Of a DNA stretch of 64,000 bases, positions 1 through 12,061 are shown piece after piece (the stretch's first letter is position 1; the number at the start of each line of letters is the position of its first letter). The stretch is from Sthenelais limicola. Lineage: Eukaryota; Annelida; Polychaeta; Phyllodocida; Sigalionidae. The stretch lies in assembly GCA_942159475.1 (NCBI GenBank), contig OW804097.1, forward strand, positions 55,262,986 to 55,326,985, written 5' to 3'. The translations under genes and the position numbers were made by a program. The notes beneath the pieces were generated by a model. The model was not told the origin of the DNA, made no database searches, and saw nothing but the letters and a program-made list of their open reading frames with translations.

Positions 1-53
1 ATTGCCATTTTTCACATTTATTTTCAAAATGTATATATAAACAGACAAACTAC

Positions 54-2227
54 CTGTCTCGGTGTCTGAATCGTTGTCCTGTTCATATGAAGGAGTAGTG
101 TCGATGAAATAAGCGCCCAGGTCCTGAGTGCCTGGTCGTATGTGCCTCCTTACTTGTTGTAGATGGACAGTCTGGCTGCTATGTGCTGAGCGGGTAGAAT
201 CGCTGCTGCTACTAGCAGGCCTTTCTTTGCGCTCAAAAGGCGATTTCTTTTCTTCTTTTACCTCTGCTTTTGCTCCTTCTTCGTCAGGAGAGACCTCAGC
301 ATCATCCCACGAATCGGGGACTGAATGGTTGCGTTTGGCTTTTGGGACCGATCCGTAGGCCTCTGTATGTGAGCCCATTTTGAAGGTGGCATCGTCGTCC
401 TCCTCCTCGTTCTCGAAGGCGTCCCTGTAGGAGCGGCTTGGCTGTGGGCGCACAGTATCCTGGGCCCTGATATCCGCCAGTAGATTGGAGAGGTGACGTT
501 CACGGTGGCTGTCTATGTCAATTGTGGCGCGCTGAAAAATAAACATTTTTAAAAATAATGATTTAGCCGATATATTTTTTATCCTGGGGTTATAATTAAA
601 TGTGTTTAAAATTTGAAGAAAACCTACGCCGGGTCAAAACGTCATTAAAAGTATGTGCCAACCAAAGCTACAATAAAATCAAGATACCGAAACATGGGTT
701 GTGGTATTATTTACAATCAAAATAAATATTATTACCACGTTTGTTAGATGACGTGAAACATTAAAAAATTAAATCATCGAACATTTGAACTAGATGTTAT
801 ATGAAAAATATAATGTCCATTGAATTAGCAAGAAAAGAGAATTTAAAATATAAATAAAGAGCACAAGAAATAATTAACAATATTCATAATTCCAATGGCA
901 TCAAATGCCTTAAAGGTGAGCCACGTTTTGATAGAAACTATACCAACAAAGATCTTAATATCTCTGATATCTAATCAAACCTACATATTTGTCATTAATT
1001 GACAAAAATAACCATTACCTAGTTAAATTCAATATGTATGCAAGAAATGGTTTGCGGTTTAAAACAAATATTAATCTTCAAAGGAACTGCTGTAAACGAA
1101 ATTTGATTGTATATGTATATATGGCCTTTAGCGGCGAGCTGGAAGAGCTACCATAGGTAGAAGTCTCAGTCCCCTGTCCTGCTCCATATTTTTGTAATTT
1201 TCTGAGCAGAAATAAAATTACGGTATTATAGAAGTTGAGAAAATGTTCTATTAAATACAAACATTATTTTTGAGTTATATATATATGTATATATATTTTT
1301 TGTGTGTGTGTGGGGGGGGGGGGGGGGGGAGTAATGCACACTATATAATCAAGCCTGAAGAAAAACCAATAAAGTTCGAAAATTAACCAAGTACTACCGG
1401 TACCTCATCTTCCTCCTTAACTATCATCTATGGTTATTTAACTAAGTAATTGTTTAGTGCTCTTTACAACTCATATACACTGGAAGCAAGCAATCTTTAC
1501 CAGGGGTAAATATAACTTACATTTGCAATATCCTTTTTCTTCGCCTTTTCTTTCCCCATTCGAGCATAGAAGAGGCCGATTTCCTTCCCCTTCAGTCCGG
1601 CGGGGTGACGTCCACGACCGCCGCCTCTTCCTCTGGGCCTAAAACCCTCTAAAATAGGGCGCATAAATAACATTTCACGCTGATACCTCACCAAGTCCGA
1701 TATCACAAAATCAATAACAGGTACTACGCTCTGTAAGATGTAGTATCATGTCGGCCTACTCTTGCTTTTGACGTGATTGTTCATGGCATGAAAAAAAATC
1801 TAATCTATACTAGATACGAACATTTAATAGAATCTACATATGGACTTTTGACGCTGACTATTTCGTTTGTATGCATTTATATTACGTTCCTTAAACAACA
1901 TATGTTTTATATCATATGTATAGGATAAATCTGGATCAATATAATGCAGTATCTGGATAATGTAGCAAATGATAGATCAAGACTACCGGTACCCTATAAA
2001 CAAATGATATGAATTTAAGACGTGATATTTTATTTACCATCATCGTTTTTATAGGTATCTCGCGAATCTAAACAATCTCTGTTATCGTGGTAGCTGGCAC
2101 GTTCGTGGTCAGCATAATCCCGACGGTTTCCTCCTCGTCCTCTCCTACTCCCTCTCCCTCTTATCTGGTATTCCCCGTGGTTGTAACGTCTACTGCTGCC
2201 GCCGCGACGGCCGTACGTTCCCTCCAT
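54..2227 (-). CDS. DHX36: DHX36-like DEAH-box G-quadruplex helicase, N-terminal part (3 coding exons, runs off left edge)
   Basis: Coding exons on the minus strand are 2227-2038 (ATG at 2227), 1648-1521 and 531-54. Donors read GGTAAA, TGTAAGT and GGTAGT, acceptors TTTTAG and TTTCAG, and phases chain 1, 0, 1, giving 265 residues. The start is rich in Gly and Arg (RGRGSRRGRGG). It is followed by GRGRHPAGLKGKEIGLFYA, which is the RHAU-specific motif that lets DHX36 stack on parallel G-quadruplexes. After it comes a helix (SHRERHLSNLLADIRAQD) matching the N-terminal extension of vertebrate DHX36, then an acidic, Ser-rich linker. The RecA-like helicase domains must lie beyond position 1. The family unwinds G4 DNA and RNA in nucleus and cytoplasm. 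Identification rests on the RSM and its context. Introns 532-1520 and 1649-2037 hold no other gene. Confidence 0.85.
1301..1329. repeat. (TG)n followed by an 18-base G run
   Basis: A short TG repeat at 1301-1311 runs into 18 consecutive G (1312-1329), inside an intron of the DHX36-like gene. The G run is on the plus strand, so the transcript would carry C. Similar G runs are at 4295-4311 and 62196-62210, and a C run at 58256-58267. Confidence 0.9.
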
Positions 2228-3170
2228 CTTCCGCTGCACCAGTTCGGGACAGCTTCTAGAGCAATATCCCTGCCCTGAAATGTTAATTTCAAAATACGTT
2301 AAACGATTCACGAGGAAATACAGATAAAAAATAAGCATAGAAAATGGATTTTAACACATACAATAGTCATGAATTCCGAGGTTGTAATAATTGATGAATC
2401 ATTAAAGCACTAAATATAGAAAAAATACTTAAAAGTATAATTTCTTAGGCCATAGTAGGCCATACTGCTGGAAACGGCAGGGTTGTTGAAAGAAAACATT
2501 CGCACTACAGGTTGGTGGGAGACAAACTAGTCAGTCTAGGGAGACTGAAATCTAAAGACTTTATATAGGCCCCTTCAGTAGGCCTACGGTACCTGAAAGA
2601 TGAAAATTGCAAATTTGACGGAAAAGGTTCTAACGACTGAGTGTGAAGGGGGTCACTACAATTTTAATCACTTTTAAGGAATCAAAGCCAAATTTACTGC
2701 ATTTAACTGCCGGGCTTTAAAATGGATTTTCATTTTCATGCGTGGAAACCCTGAGACATGAGAGTAGGCCCGGGCTATGGTACAATGCCTGGCCATTATA
2801 ATGATAAATGTTCCAAGCATAGCACACAGCCATAGACTGTAGAATGAGTTGAGTATAATACTAAATACTAGCCTGTACTATTAGTAATAGTAGCCTAGGG
2901 CTAGGCCTAGGGTCAGTGCGTCGCAGAATTCAATTCCACCATGAACATGTAAATAAACAACCGGGCATAGGGAAAAAACTCAGAATATATACTGTATAAT
3001 TACACATTATAAGTGTGATGGAACAGCAACCGAATAACCATATTTACCTTGGTTTGTTGGACGTAAAGCTGTCAATTATATACAACCGACTACAAAATTG
3101 ACAACCAAATCAAGGTTTTATCGCCCAGCACCGGTTTCCGGAAGTTGAGTTCCGAGGACAACCGCTAGGC
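2228..3170 (-). promoter_or_regulatory. 5' UTR, first intron and probable promoter side of the DHX36-like gene
   Basis: An acceptor (AACATTTCAG) ends at 2275, so the start-codon exon begins at 2274, 47 bases before the ATG. A matching donor (CCAAG|GTAAAT) lies at 3048/3047, suggesting a non-coding first exon at about 3048-3150 and an intron at 2275-3047. The transcription start itself is not visible. I see no gene in the intron. Confidence 0.4.
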
Positions 3171-3229
3171 GGAATCAGGCGCTGATGCTGCCATCTTGTG
3201 GGTTTTCTTTATATGTGGTCAAAGATATA

Positions 3230-3670
3230 TGGTATCAACTAAAAACTAGCTGTCAGGATGCTAGTGGGGTATAACTACTGCCTATACTGACCTAGGACCA
3301 CACATTTAAGGTTAGGTTTAGGGTTATAGTTAGCATCAGTATCCATCCATGTACTCTATTCCACTTCACAGAACACATGACAATACAGTGCGTAATGGTA
3401 ACAATGCTCTATTAACATCCTGGCAGCTAGTATATAGACGCTTCCAAGATATATGGAAGCGTCTATATACTAGCTGCCAGGATGTTAATAGAGCATTGTT
3501 ACCATTAAGCACTGTATTATCATGTGTTCTGTGAAGTGGAATAGAGTACATGGATGGATACTGATGCTAACTATAACCCTAAACCTAACCTTAAATGTGT
3601 GGTCCTAAGTCAGTATAGGCAGTAGTTATACCCCACTAGCATCCTGACAGCTAGTTTTTAGTTGATACCA
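3230..3670. repeat. 441-bp palindrome (foldback element)
   Basis: The two halves are reverse complements about position 3450 with no indel: position i pairs with 6900 minus i from 3230 to 3670. I see only a few mismatches between arms. The centre reads CTTCCAAGATATATGGAAG. Short AGATATAT motifs recur at the centre and at both outer ends, which would fit two inverted copies of one unit. Two short near-identical reading frames on opposite strands are by-products of the symmetry, not genes. Confidence 0.95.
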
Positions 3671-3954
3671 AGATATATAGGCCTGTCCTGAGCCGGAGGT
3701 GGCGGCGCCATTGGCGCTAAGGCCCGCTAAGCGAACTCTATCGGGGGACGCCAGTCAATACAATACATTATTCCATGATTTGGCCGTGAGCGTACAATAT
3801 AATCGATATACTTGCCGCTCACAAGGTGGACAATATAAATTCTGTGTATTGTAGGCTACAGTGACGTCACGACCGTTCGTGACTATGAGGACAACACAGT
3901 TTGATGAAATTAATGCAAATAAAGTTGTTTTAAGGTAAGAATCATGGAATAAAA

Positions 3955-4101
3955 GCAAGAATAGCACAGTATCGCGTTTTCGGGGGGCTACATTCTCCTC
4001 GTATGGCCGAAAAACAACTCGGCCTACGGCCTCGTTGTTTTCGGCCATAGCCTACTCGGAGAATATAGCCCCCCTCATACGCGATACTGTGCTGTTCTTG
4101 C
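3955..4101. repeat. 147-bp imperfect palindrome
   Basis: Arms of roughly 70 bp starting GCAAGAATAGCACAG and ending CTGTGCTGTTCTTGC fold around the centre GGCCTACGGCC near 4028. The arms are less perfect than in the 3230-3670 palindrome and unrelated to it in sequence. Confidence 0.85.
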
Positions 4102-4384
4102 CATACACACACCTGTATTTCATAACAATAGTTGTTTTAAATATGAGTAGACTAATATGGGAGATGTGCTTTTTGACAGTTCCGGGTCGGGAAAACCTGT
4201 GTTTCTGCTTTTATAAGCTTTTTTTGTCAAAAAATCCAAAAAAAAGTAAGATATGGTAAAAATTAATCAGGTATGGTCAAAGAAAATGTAGGCAGGGGGG
4301 GGGGGGGGGGGAGGGTAAATCAGAAACACACCTAGGCTATTATTTGTATTGCATAGCCTAATGTACAAGCCTGTGTGGCATAGG
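4102..4384. other. Spacer without gene; contains a 17-base G run
   Basis: The stretch between the palindrome and the retroelement holds a G17 tract at 4295-4311. I see no coding sequence. The last four bases before the element belong to its target duplication (CTAT, 4385-4388). Confidence 0.6.
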
Positions 4385-4388
4385 CTAT

Positions 4389-5012
4389 TGAAGAAATGCG
4401 GGCCATTCTTCGTAATAATTCAGGGTCAGTAGTTGGGCGAGAAATTAATCAACGCAACACACAGAGATGTATGCTTCGAATCAGTACAAGCCTTAGAAGA
4501 GGTCGAACTAATGCTGCTGTTTATTCTTATACTAGACAGATTAGAACGAATACACTGGTCCTGCGCTGATCGATTGGCTTAGGTCTCGTGGGTCCAATTA
4601 ATTGACAGGTTAGATTAGAGATCCAATCAGCCACAGGATAACAATGACAGACAAATTATTAAAACGAGGCTCAGAGTGACCACTGCCACTCTGACCAATC
4701 TCTTTGGGTGGTGACCAGGTCACAGGGTTATCTCCCCTCCCCTCTCCCTCCCACTCTTTAATCAGTATTTCCCCCCCTCCCCTGACCTGGCGGTCAGCCC
4801 CTCCCCTCCCTTCCCATGTGATCGACTTTGAGATAACGGTCAGACCTGGACCTCACCTGTACCTTTGGACTTTGGGATGATAAGAAATCCGCGAGCGTTG
4901 TGGCGGTAAGAAAGTGTGGGTAGCCTTCTGGCCAGTAGAGGCGCGACGAATGTCTGGCTGAATGAGACAACTTTAACTCAAAATTAGACAATTTAGGCTT
5001 GTCAATTTTACA
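4389..5012 (-). repeat. 3' LTR of the Ty3/Gypsy element
   Basis: This 624-bp LTR differs from its partner by an extra CGAT near 4570 and about three substitutions (near 4487 and within 4950-4962). It has TG...CA ends on the minus strand. No strong polypurine tract is visible beside it at 5013-5035, only AATGAGATTGGGA. Confidence 0.95.
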
Positions 5013-6494
5013 TACGTCCCAATCTCATTTAGTTCGGAGAACTGTGTACAACTTAGCTCTCCGAACCACTCTAAGGAGCAGACAACACATCGACGCAACC
5101 CTCATTTTAGTTTCTGGCCGACAATCCCCGAGCAACCCCGAGTATCACCGAGCGGCGACCCCCTTGGCCGACCGAGTTCTGCCGAACCGGAACCCCCGAC
5201 CTAGAACCATAAGTGGGCTTCACTTTCTTCCACTCACGAATCCACTGCCATCCTCAGTCAAATTCTACACTCATGCTTCATTAGATTTGGAGGTTTTGAT
5301 GCTCGATATCTAATTCCACATGAGAAACTTTTATTTACGTTGGGTACCTCGATCCGGCATTTTTAACCACTATATTTTTAACCTTTGACCCGCCGGACAA
5401 ATTCATGGCGGCCATCCCTATGTGGATCGAGGCTCCCTTTCTCCCGTAAGTACCTACATGTTTATACAATTGAAAAATGCAAAAATAAGACAATCTAGAG
5501 AAGTACAGAGGAAAAATCAACTCCCCTAAATCAAAAATAATAGCTAAAGATTTTACAATGCCTTAGCGTAAAATTATTACTGGAGCACGGCGAAACCCGC
5601 CTCGGATAATTTATAAACACAGTCTCTTAAGAGTTTTCACTAGGTGGCGTATTACCGCACTGTCTTTTGAGTTTAATATATTGTTCATCAATATCTCCGC
5701 TTTTCTTGTCTATGGGTTCTCCCCGTAGAAACGTCTCAGGCATTTTCACACAGTCTTTGAATATTGCCTTATATTTTTACTCGTTTTTGGGCTGCCTATC
5801 ACTACTTAACGTCCGTAAGGTGGCAGCATATATCTTATACACTTTCTATGTACCTGTCGCCGTGAACATCCTCAAGGTGGCGACACTGGTACATACTTAT
5901 ACATTTAATTTGGGAGCCTGGCTCCTCTGGTCTAGAAGACTGACAAGATTCCTTTATATTTTCAGCCCTTCTTTCGACCCAAAAATGGCCCGCTGAGGTG
6001 TACACACCGGTCTAGCGACTACCGACCGTTCCTAGGCTGGTCTTCTTGGTATCACTACTCCATCAACAACGTGACAACCTCCCATCTTTGCTTCACCCTA
6101 CTTCAGAGAACGGGTCCTTCATCGTCCTCTCTCAAGTGGTGGCTTATTCCTTCACATAACAGCTAGCTTTCTCACCCTAACTTGAGCAGAAGAGTGCGTC
6201 CCACTGCAAGCTAACACCGGGTGTACTTACTAGGTAGGGATTGGTGACTAGACCAACCAATTAAATTCTACGAAAGGGGTGAGGACCTTGTCCACAGTCC
6301 AGCACTAGGCCTGCTTTAGAGTAAACTAAACAGCTTTCGTGACAACACCTCCTTTGTAATTATTACCATTAGATTCCAATTAAATTAGCACAACAAAACA
6401 TTTTAAAATCAGAATCTGCTCACATTTGCACTTAAAACTAACATTATATCGGCTTACTTTTATCTCACACCATATATTCATCTGAGTCGTTGTT
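5013..6494 (-). other. Non-coding 3' region of the Ty3/Gypsy element
   Basis: About 1.5 kb lies between the env stop and the 3' LTR. Short ORFs occur on both strands but none resembles a protein family or shares the element's orientation and composition. I see no further gene. Confidence 0.5.
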
Positions 6495-8466
6495 TTAACA
6501 TACTACTCCACGGGGTACTGCAGATCTTTGTTTCATATCCATCGATCGAGGAGGTTTTGGGGGTGTGTTCTGTCTAAAGGAGGATAGGGGGTCAGTTTGG
6601 AGGGGTTGGGTCTCCGGGTTTTCGAGATCGTCAGTACCGCCAAGGGACTGGGGTCCAGAATCTTGCAGTGGAATCTCTTCAGCGGGTTGCTGTTGGGACG
6701 GGTATAGATTAGAAAAGACATTGGGGAAGGAGGGAAGAGGGGCAGAAGGTTTACTGGGTAGTCTGTCTAGGCTCTGGGTAGGACGTTTACCTAAGAGAGG
6801 GAGGCAAGAGCCGTCTCTCTTCCTCTTCACATACACCACCACTCCTATCAATCCAATCACGATTGCTAGGGTGAGCATGAGGGTCGCGAATCCCCATGTG
6901 GTAGATGCGGAGAAGGAAAAAGGCTGTACCGTCGGAGGAAGGGGGATATCGGTCAGGGAAATTAGGGGGACGTCGATCCTGCTGTTGAACTGGAGTTGTT
7001 GCTTCAGCTCAGGATAGTCTTCGAACTTTCTATAGGTTAAGTTGAGAGAGGGTAGGGACAGGGCTTTGGGGGGTGGAATTCTGATCGTGGAATTATGTTG
7101 CTCGATGCTGCGCACCCTCCAATCTTCACTATATAAGACGCAGCCACTGTTTACTGTGACCCGTGTGTGTTTGGTAAAAACATTTCTTATAGGTTTCTTA
7201 CTGATACACCTTAATACAGTCTCGACTGGAAAGTATACTGCAAGGATAACCGATAACCGATTCAAAATCTCGGAATATTTCGTTACTGACATTGCCATGC
7301 TTCTTAATCTCTTATCTGACACTTTACTGGACCTTTGCCTAAAATTATTTCTGTTTCACATGTTGGTTTTAGGTTCTCCAATGCAGAGGAACATACAGCC
7401 GGGCTGTATCCCATGCAGTGGTTAGGAACAAAAAGAGGCACCACTAGAGACACTGTCCATCGCTAATTCAGCGATGCCCTTGATGATTTTGAGGTAGGAT
7501 GGCCCATAAGGGGTAGGAAAATACCTTAGTTTATAGTGTAAATACTTAGTAGCCGAAACTGCAGGGATGACCACCTGATAAACTAATTGCTCGTCTGACT
7601 CAGATATGATTTGAACTTGTACACTTCTGTAGTACCAATGAACATCGTCTATCGGTTGGTGTCCCCTCTCACTCAATTGGTGAAGAATTTCATTTAAATG
7701 TACTTCAGGTAATATTTCATCAGTCAAGTACCCGTGCTCTAGGTGTGTTCTCTGGCGATGGAATAAATCAATTTGCCTATAATATACCAGCATAATGCCA
7801 TACTTGGCTAAGGTCAACTTGGCTAAGGGCCTGATCAACCTCTCTTCTCATGTGCATACGATGAATATCTCTAGAAAAACCATTTAAATGATGAACAATT
7901 TCAGATACCTGGTCAGTCAGATTTTGGCTTATCTCTCGCAGGTTTTGGATGTCGACTCGATTCTCTCGTAGGAACAGACGGGTCTGGTTTACCACAGAAA
8001 CCATCTCTGACTGGAAGTGAGACATCACACTGAGGCCTGCCTGCGATGCCTCCACAGCCGCTCGGAGCTCGTCGATCTGGTCTGTGGTAGCTGTACCGAA
8101 GAGAGATCGGCTGATCATTCCTACCACTCCTAGCAGAGCTCGCTTCATGCGAACTGGTGGAGTGGGTAGATGATCTTTGATGAATTGAACATGAAGCCGC
8201 CATGTTCTGAGGTCGGTGATTCCTACCACTTGCTGCTCGTGTAGTCCTTCCATCTTAGCTTCAAGGATGTGGAGCCACGACTCCATAGGCGGAGGAGCAG
8301 GGGGCTGGAGGAACATTAATGCTGTCCATGTTGCTGTGAGGGCCCTTACCTCCCCAGCCGAGTATACCAGCACACCTTCTTCAAAGATGTCTGCTTGGCT
8401 GCAAATGAGGTAACAGGTGAGCAACAGTAACCCCTTAGTCACTGTCCCCACCGCCATCTTGTGCAT
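6495..8466 (-). pseudogene. env: Env-like fusion glycoprotein, baculovirus F / errantivirus type (frameshifted)
   Basis: The start codon opens a signal peptide (GLLLLTCYLICSQA). About 120 residues later a furin-type site RMKR is followed by a Gly/Leu-rich fusion-peptide-like segment (ALLGVVGMISRSLFG), and then heptad-rich helices. This is the layout of F-like envelope proteins of insect errantiviruses and baculoviruses. Near the C-terminus lies a membrane segment (TLMLTLAIVIGLIGVVVYV) followed by a basic stop-transfer KRKR and a proline-rich cytoplasmic tail. The frame breaks near 7800, 7430 and 7310, so the gene as written is not functional. It probably was made from a spliced RNA, as in other env-bearing Gypsy elements. 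That point is inference. Confidence 0.82.
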
Positions 8467-9240
8467 CTGGTGCTGAGGTCACCTGCGTGTCAGGTGCTTG
8501 GTCGGTAGATGCTGATGTTCTTTTTGCTCTCTTTCCAGGTTTAGGCTCGCTCTCCTTCAGTGGACTAGGTTCTCTAGGGCTAGCAGGCACTCTCCGCTTG
8601 GCATGGAAATGCCTATGTAAGTGACGCTGAGGATTGTCTGGTGGGAGCACAATCCGCGGAGCTGCTATCAAGGCCCTTGTCTGAGACCTGGTGCGTATAT
8701 GAGGAGGTGGTAGAGGAGTACTTGGAGTCCTAGTTGTTGCTCTTCCAGTTGGGTTAACTGGAGTCTCTTCTATGTTTGCAGGAGTCCTGTACCTCATCTG
8801 AGGTAGTGTGAACGGTGCTGGAGCCGGTGGTGGAATGACCAAGGCCTGGTTCTGGTCAGCATTATAAGGAGGATGACGGGGTGGATCCGGAACCTCTGGT
8901 TGGTCCACGTCACTACCCATATCTTCGTCGGCTGAATAGAATTCTTCCTCGACTTCCGGTACCATTTCCACGTCCGCAGCGCCACCTACAGCTGGATCTT
9001 CCGCCTGGAGATAGACTTGATTCACAGGTGGAAGCAAAGGTTCATGTATTAAAGCATTGGGGTCAACATTTAGATTTTGCCCAGGAGGTTCAGGGGGGAG
9101 TGGCCTCGCTGCCCGAGCCCGTATTCTCGCCTGATTGCGCCTGCCTTGGCCTGCCCTGTTTTGCCTATTTCTAACTGTATCCCAAGCAATATCCCCAGAT
9201 ACCAATTTTATTCTCTCCCGATTTATTAGTTTTCTCTGAC
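8435..9240 (-). CDS. Proline-rich ORF between pol and env (pol tail or accessory protein)
   Basis: This open frame of about 256 residues follows the integrase break and overlaps the env start by about 30 bases. It is rich in Pro, Arg and acidic residues, with a basic start (RNRQNRAGQGRRNQARIRAR), an acidic middle (EVEEEFYSADEDMGSDVD) and a basic Lys/Arg patch near the end (KPGKRAKRTSAS). It has no known domain. It may be the C-terminal tail of pol displaced by the deletion, or a separate accessory ORF. Its length without stops in a degraded neighbourhood favours real coding. Confidence 0.55.
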
Positions 9241-9252
9241 CTTGTGGGTCTC

Positions 9253-12038
9253 TTACAGATCACTACAGCTCCCCTTACACCGGCTAGCTTCAGTATTTTC
9301 TGCAGCTACCCAGAAAGCGTCTGTGAGGGCTTGTAATCGTTCACTTAACACTTGGGGTTCTGTACCATCCGGCCCAGGGAAGATCTTAACAAAGGGGACC
9401 GGGGGTTGACGACCAAAGGTGAGAAAATAGGGAGTGAAATTCGTGACTGAAGAGGTGGAGACTCTATGGGCCCAAAGTGTGGGTCCGAGTTGATTCTCCC
9501 ACTCTGCTGGTCGCGCATTGATGAATTTTTTTAGGATATTCTTAAAGCTTTTGTTAAACCTTTCCGTCTTACCATTAGTTTGGGGGTGCCAGCCAGAAGT
9601 GTGTCTGACTTGCGTCCCAATGGATCTTAAATAACCTTCGACTTGTTGGCTCATGAATTCTAGACCCCTGTCAGTAATGATTACCTCTGGGGGCCCGTAC
9701 CGGGGTACATATTCATTTGCCAGATAGTCAGCTATATTTTTCCCAGTTTTTCTATCAATGGGTTTTACCTCCGCCCATCCACTACAGTGATCAATTACAA
9801 CTATAATATAGCGATTCCCATTGTCTGAAACAGGAAAAGGACCACATAAATCCATTCCCACTATCTGACCTGGGTACCTTGCTATAGGCATAGCGGTGGG
9901 AGCAACCTTATCTTGACCTGCACGATTTACTGCACACTTATCACAATTACTCAACACACGGAGGGTATCTTTCCTCATAGTAGGCCACTTGTAGGCCTCT
10001 AATATCCTATCAAGGGTTTTTCTCATTCCCCGATGGCCCACTTCAGTGTGTGCTCTTCTTATCACTCTGTAACGAGCTGATTGCGGCAACACCAATCTAG
10101 GATAAGCTGGTTTATTGGGTGGGGACATGATTGTAAACAATAATCCGTTGATTAGTGTGTAATCATCCACCTCCTCCAGGCCCAACTGATACTCAGCCAT
10201 CTGTTGCTGCTCTGTTCTGACTTGTTCTCGCTCAAGCTGATCAAACTCCCAGGGGATTTCCTCTGTTTCCTCGAGGGCACCTACTTCAAAATTACTGAAA
10301 GCGTTCCCCTCCCCCTGGTCATAAGTTTCATGAGTCTTTATGCGAGATAACATATCAGCCCGTACATTGTTCTTACCTTGTCTATATTCGATAGGGGCAC
10401 CATATTCTGCTATTAAAACAGCCCAACGCTGAATTTTTGTATTTTTAACCTCACCAAGAAAGCGATTTGAGGGGTTTATGGTCAGTATAGATGGTAAAAT
10501 CACTGCCATATAGATATGGCCTAAGTTTAGTTAGAGCATAAATAATGCAAAAGCCTCCTTTTCTATAGTCTCCCATTTTAGTTGGGGACCTGAGAGTTGT
10601 TTTGAAATATACTGAACTGGTCTTTCCACTCTCATCAGACTGAATGAGGATGGATCCCACTGCGTATTGACAGGCATCTGTATAAAGCTTATAAGCTTTT
10701 CCAGGTTGTGGATGAGCCATGATTTGGTCTGAAGTAAGAACGTCCTTTAATGTTTCGAACGCTTCTTGTTGTTCAGGACCCCATTTAAATCTAGCATGTT
10801 TCTTTGTTAACGCCACCAAAGGTGTTACAATTCTTGCATAGTCAGGAATACACTGACGATAATATCCACAACAGCCTAGAAAAGATCTAATGGCGGACAC
10901 ACTGTCAGGCGGGAGCATTTCTCGAATGGCTTTGACTTTGTCCGGATGTGAATTTATCCCTTGTTTAGACACCTGAAAGCCCAGAAGATCAACCTTGTCT
11001 TGAAAAAATTTACATTTACGGATAAAGTGTCAAAAATGATTTTGAGATGTTTTTCGTGCTCCTCCCGTGTTTTAGAGTAAATCACCAGGTCATCGATGAA
11101 TATACCAAGAAATTTCCCAATATATTCGGCGAATATCCGGTTCATTGCCACACAGCTGGGGCATTAGTTAATCCGAAAGGCATTCTACGCCATTGAAATA
11201 AACCTCTATGGCAGACAAAGGCCGTTTTCTCTATGCTTTCAGGGTGCATTTGGACTTGCCAATACCCAGATTTGAGATCTAGAGTGGAAAAGATCGCTGC
11301 TCCTGTTAGACTATCAAAGATATCTTGTATATTTGGTAGGGGGTGGGCATCTTTCTTGGTCACAGAATTTAATTTTCTAAAATCTGAACAGAACCTGGTT
11401 TCCCCATCTTTCTTAGGTACTAAAGTTATGGGACTAGCGCATGGTGACGAGCTTGGTTCAATCACACCTAACTCAAGCATTTCGTCAATCTCCTTATCTA
11501 CTATCAGCTTTTTGTTTAAGGGAAGGCGATAAGGTCTCTGATTAATAGGGCGGGCATTCCCCGTGTCAATTTCCATGTATACATCTTTTACTATGCCTAA
11601 TTTACCATTTTTGCCAAAAACTTCTGGGTATCTTTCCTCCCAGATTTCTTCCTCTGTTTTGAGGGAAGCAAATTCAGAATCTATTTCTTCTTCTACCGCT
11701 TGACTTTTATATTCTCTACCTCCTAGACGTATGATTCTTTTTCTGTGCCAGATTACTGAATCCAAAATGTCCAGAGCATCGTCCCCTAGTGGGAGATCGT
11801 GTTGGAGGTTTTTAACGACGTATACAGGAAGATGACTACCCCCAGCCTTAATTATCACCCTGCCTTCTGACTGCAAAGCATGACCACTCAGTGACCGTAA
11901 CTGTTCACCTTGTTCCAAAATTAATGGTCGGTGGTTTACCTTATTGAAATGTTTCCACAAATCATACTTAACTAAACTTCTAGTGGCGCCGGTGTCGATA
12001 AGTGCTTGTGCTTTCCTTCCCGCCACAGGAAGGGCCAC
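9253..12038 (-). pseudogene. pol: Pol: aspartic protease, reverse transcriptase, RNase H, integrase (frameshifted)
   Basis: Domains in order on the minus strand: protease with the active site LIDTGATRS near 12000; RT fingers and palm at 11560-11150 (LKSGYWQVQMHPESIEKTAF, MPFGLTNAP); the RT catalytic box FIDDLVIYS near 11090; RNase H at 10970-10450 (LYTDACQYAVG, YTDHKPLKSL); integrase at 10300-9300. The integrase has an HHCC finger (HTEVGH...CDKC) and DDE residues in MDLCGPF, ITDRGLEF and NGKTERFNKSFK. The frame breaks near 11148 (with a few codons lost between the RT motifs), 11025, 10625, 10545, 10465 and 9265. Several breaks sit beside short homopolymers. The C-terminal GPY/F region of integrase is not recognisable, so a deletion near 9260 is likely. 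All catalytic motifs remain legible. Confidence 0.93.
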
Positions 12039-12061
12039 ACGAAACCGCTTATCCGGCGAAT

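Noticed and set aside
3349..3551. Two near-identical 61-codon ORFs on opposite strands
   Set aside because: They mirror each other because they lie in the 441-bp palindrome; no family or codon bias supports coding.
5667..5996. 109-codon plus-strand ORF in the Gypsy 3' region
   Set aside because: Opposite strand to the element, hydrophobic low-complexity composition, no motif.
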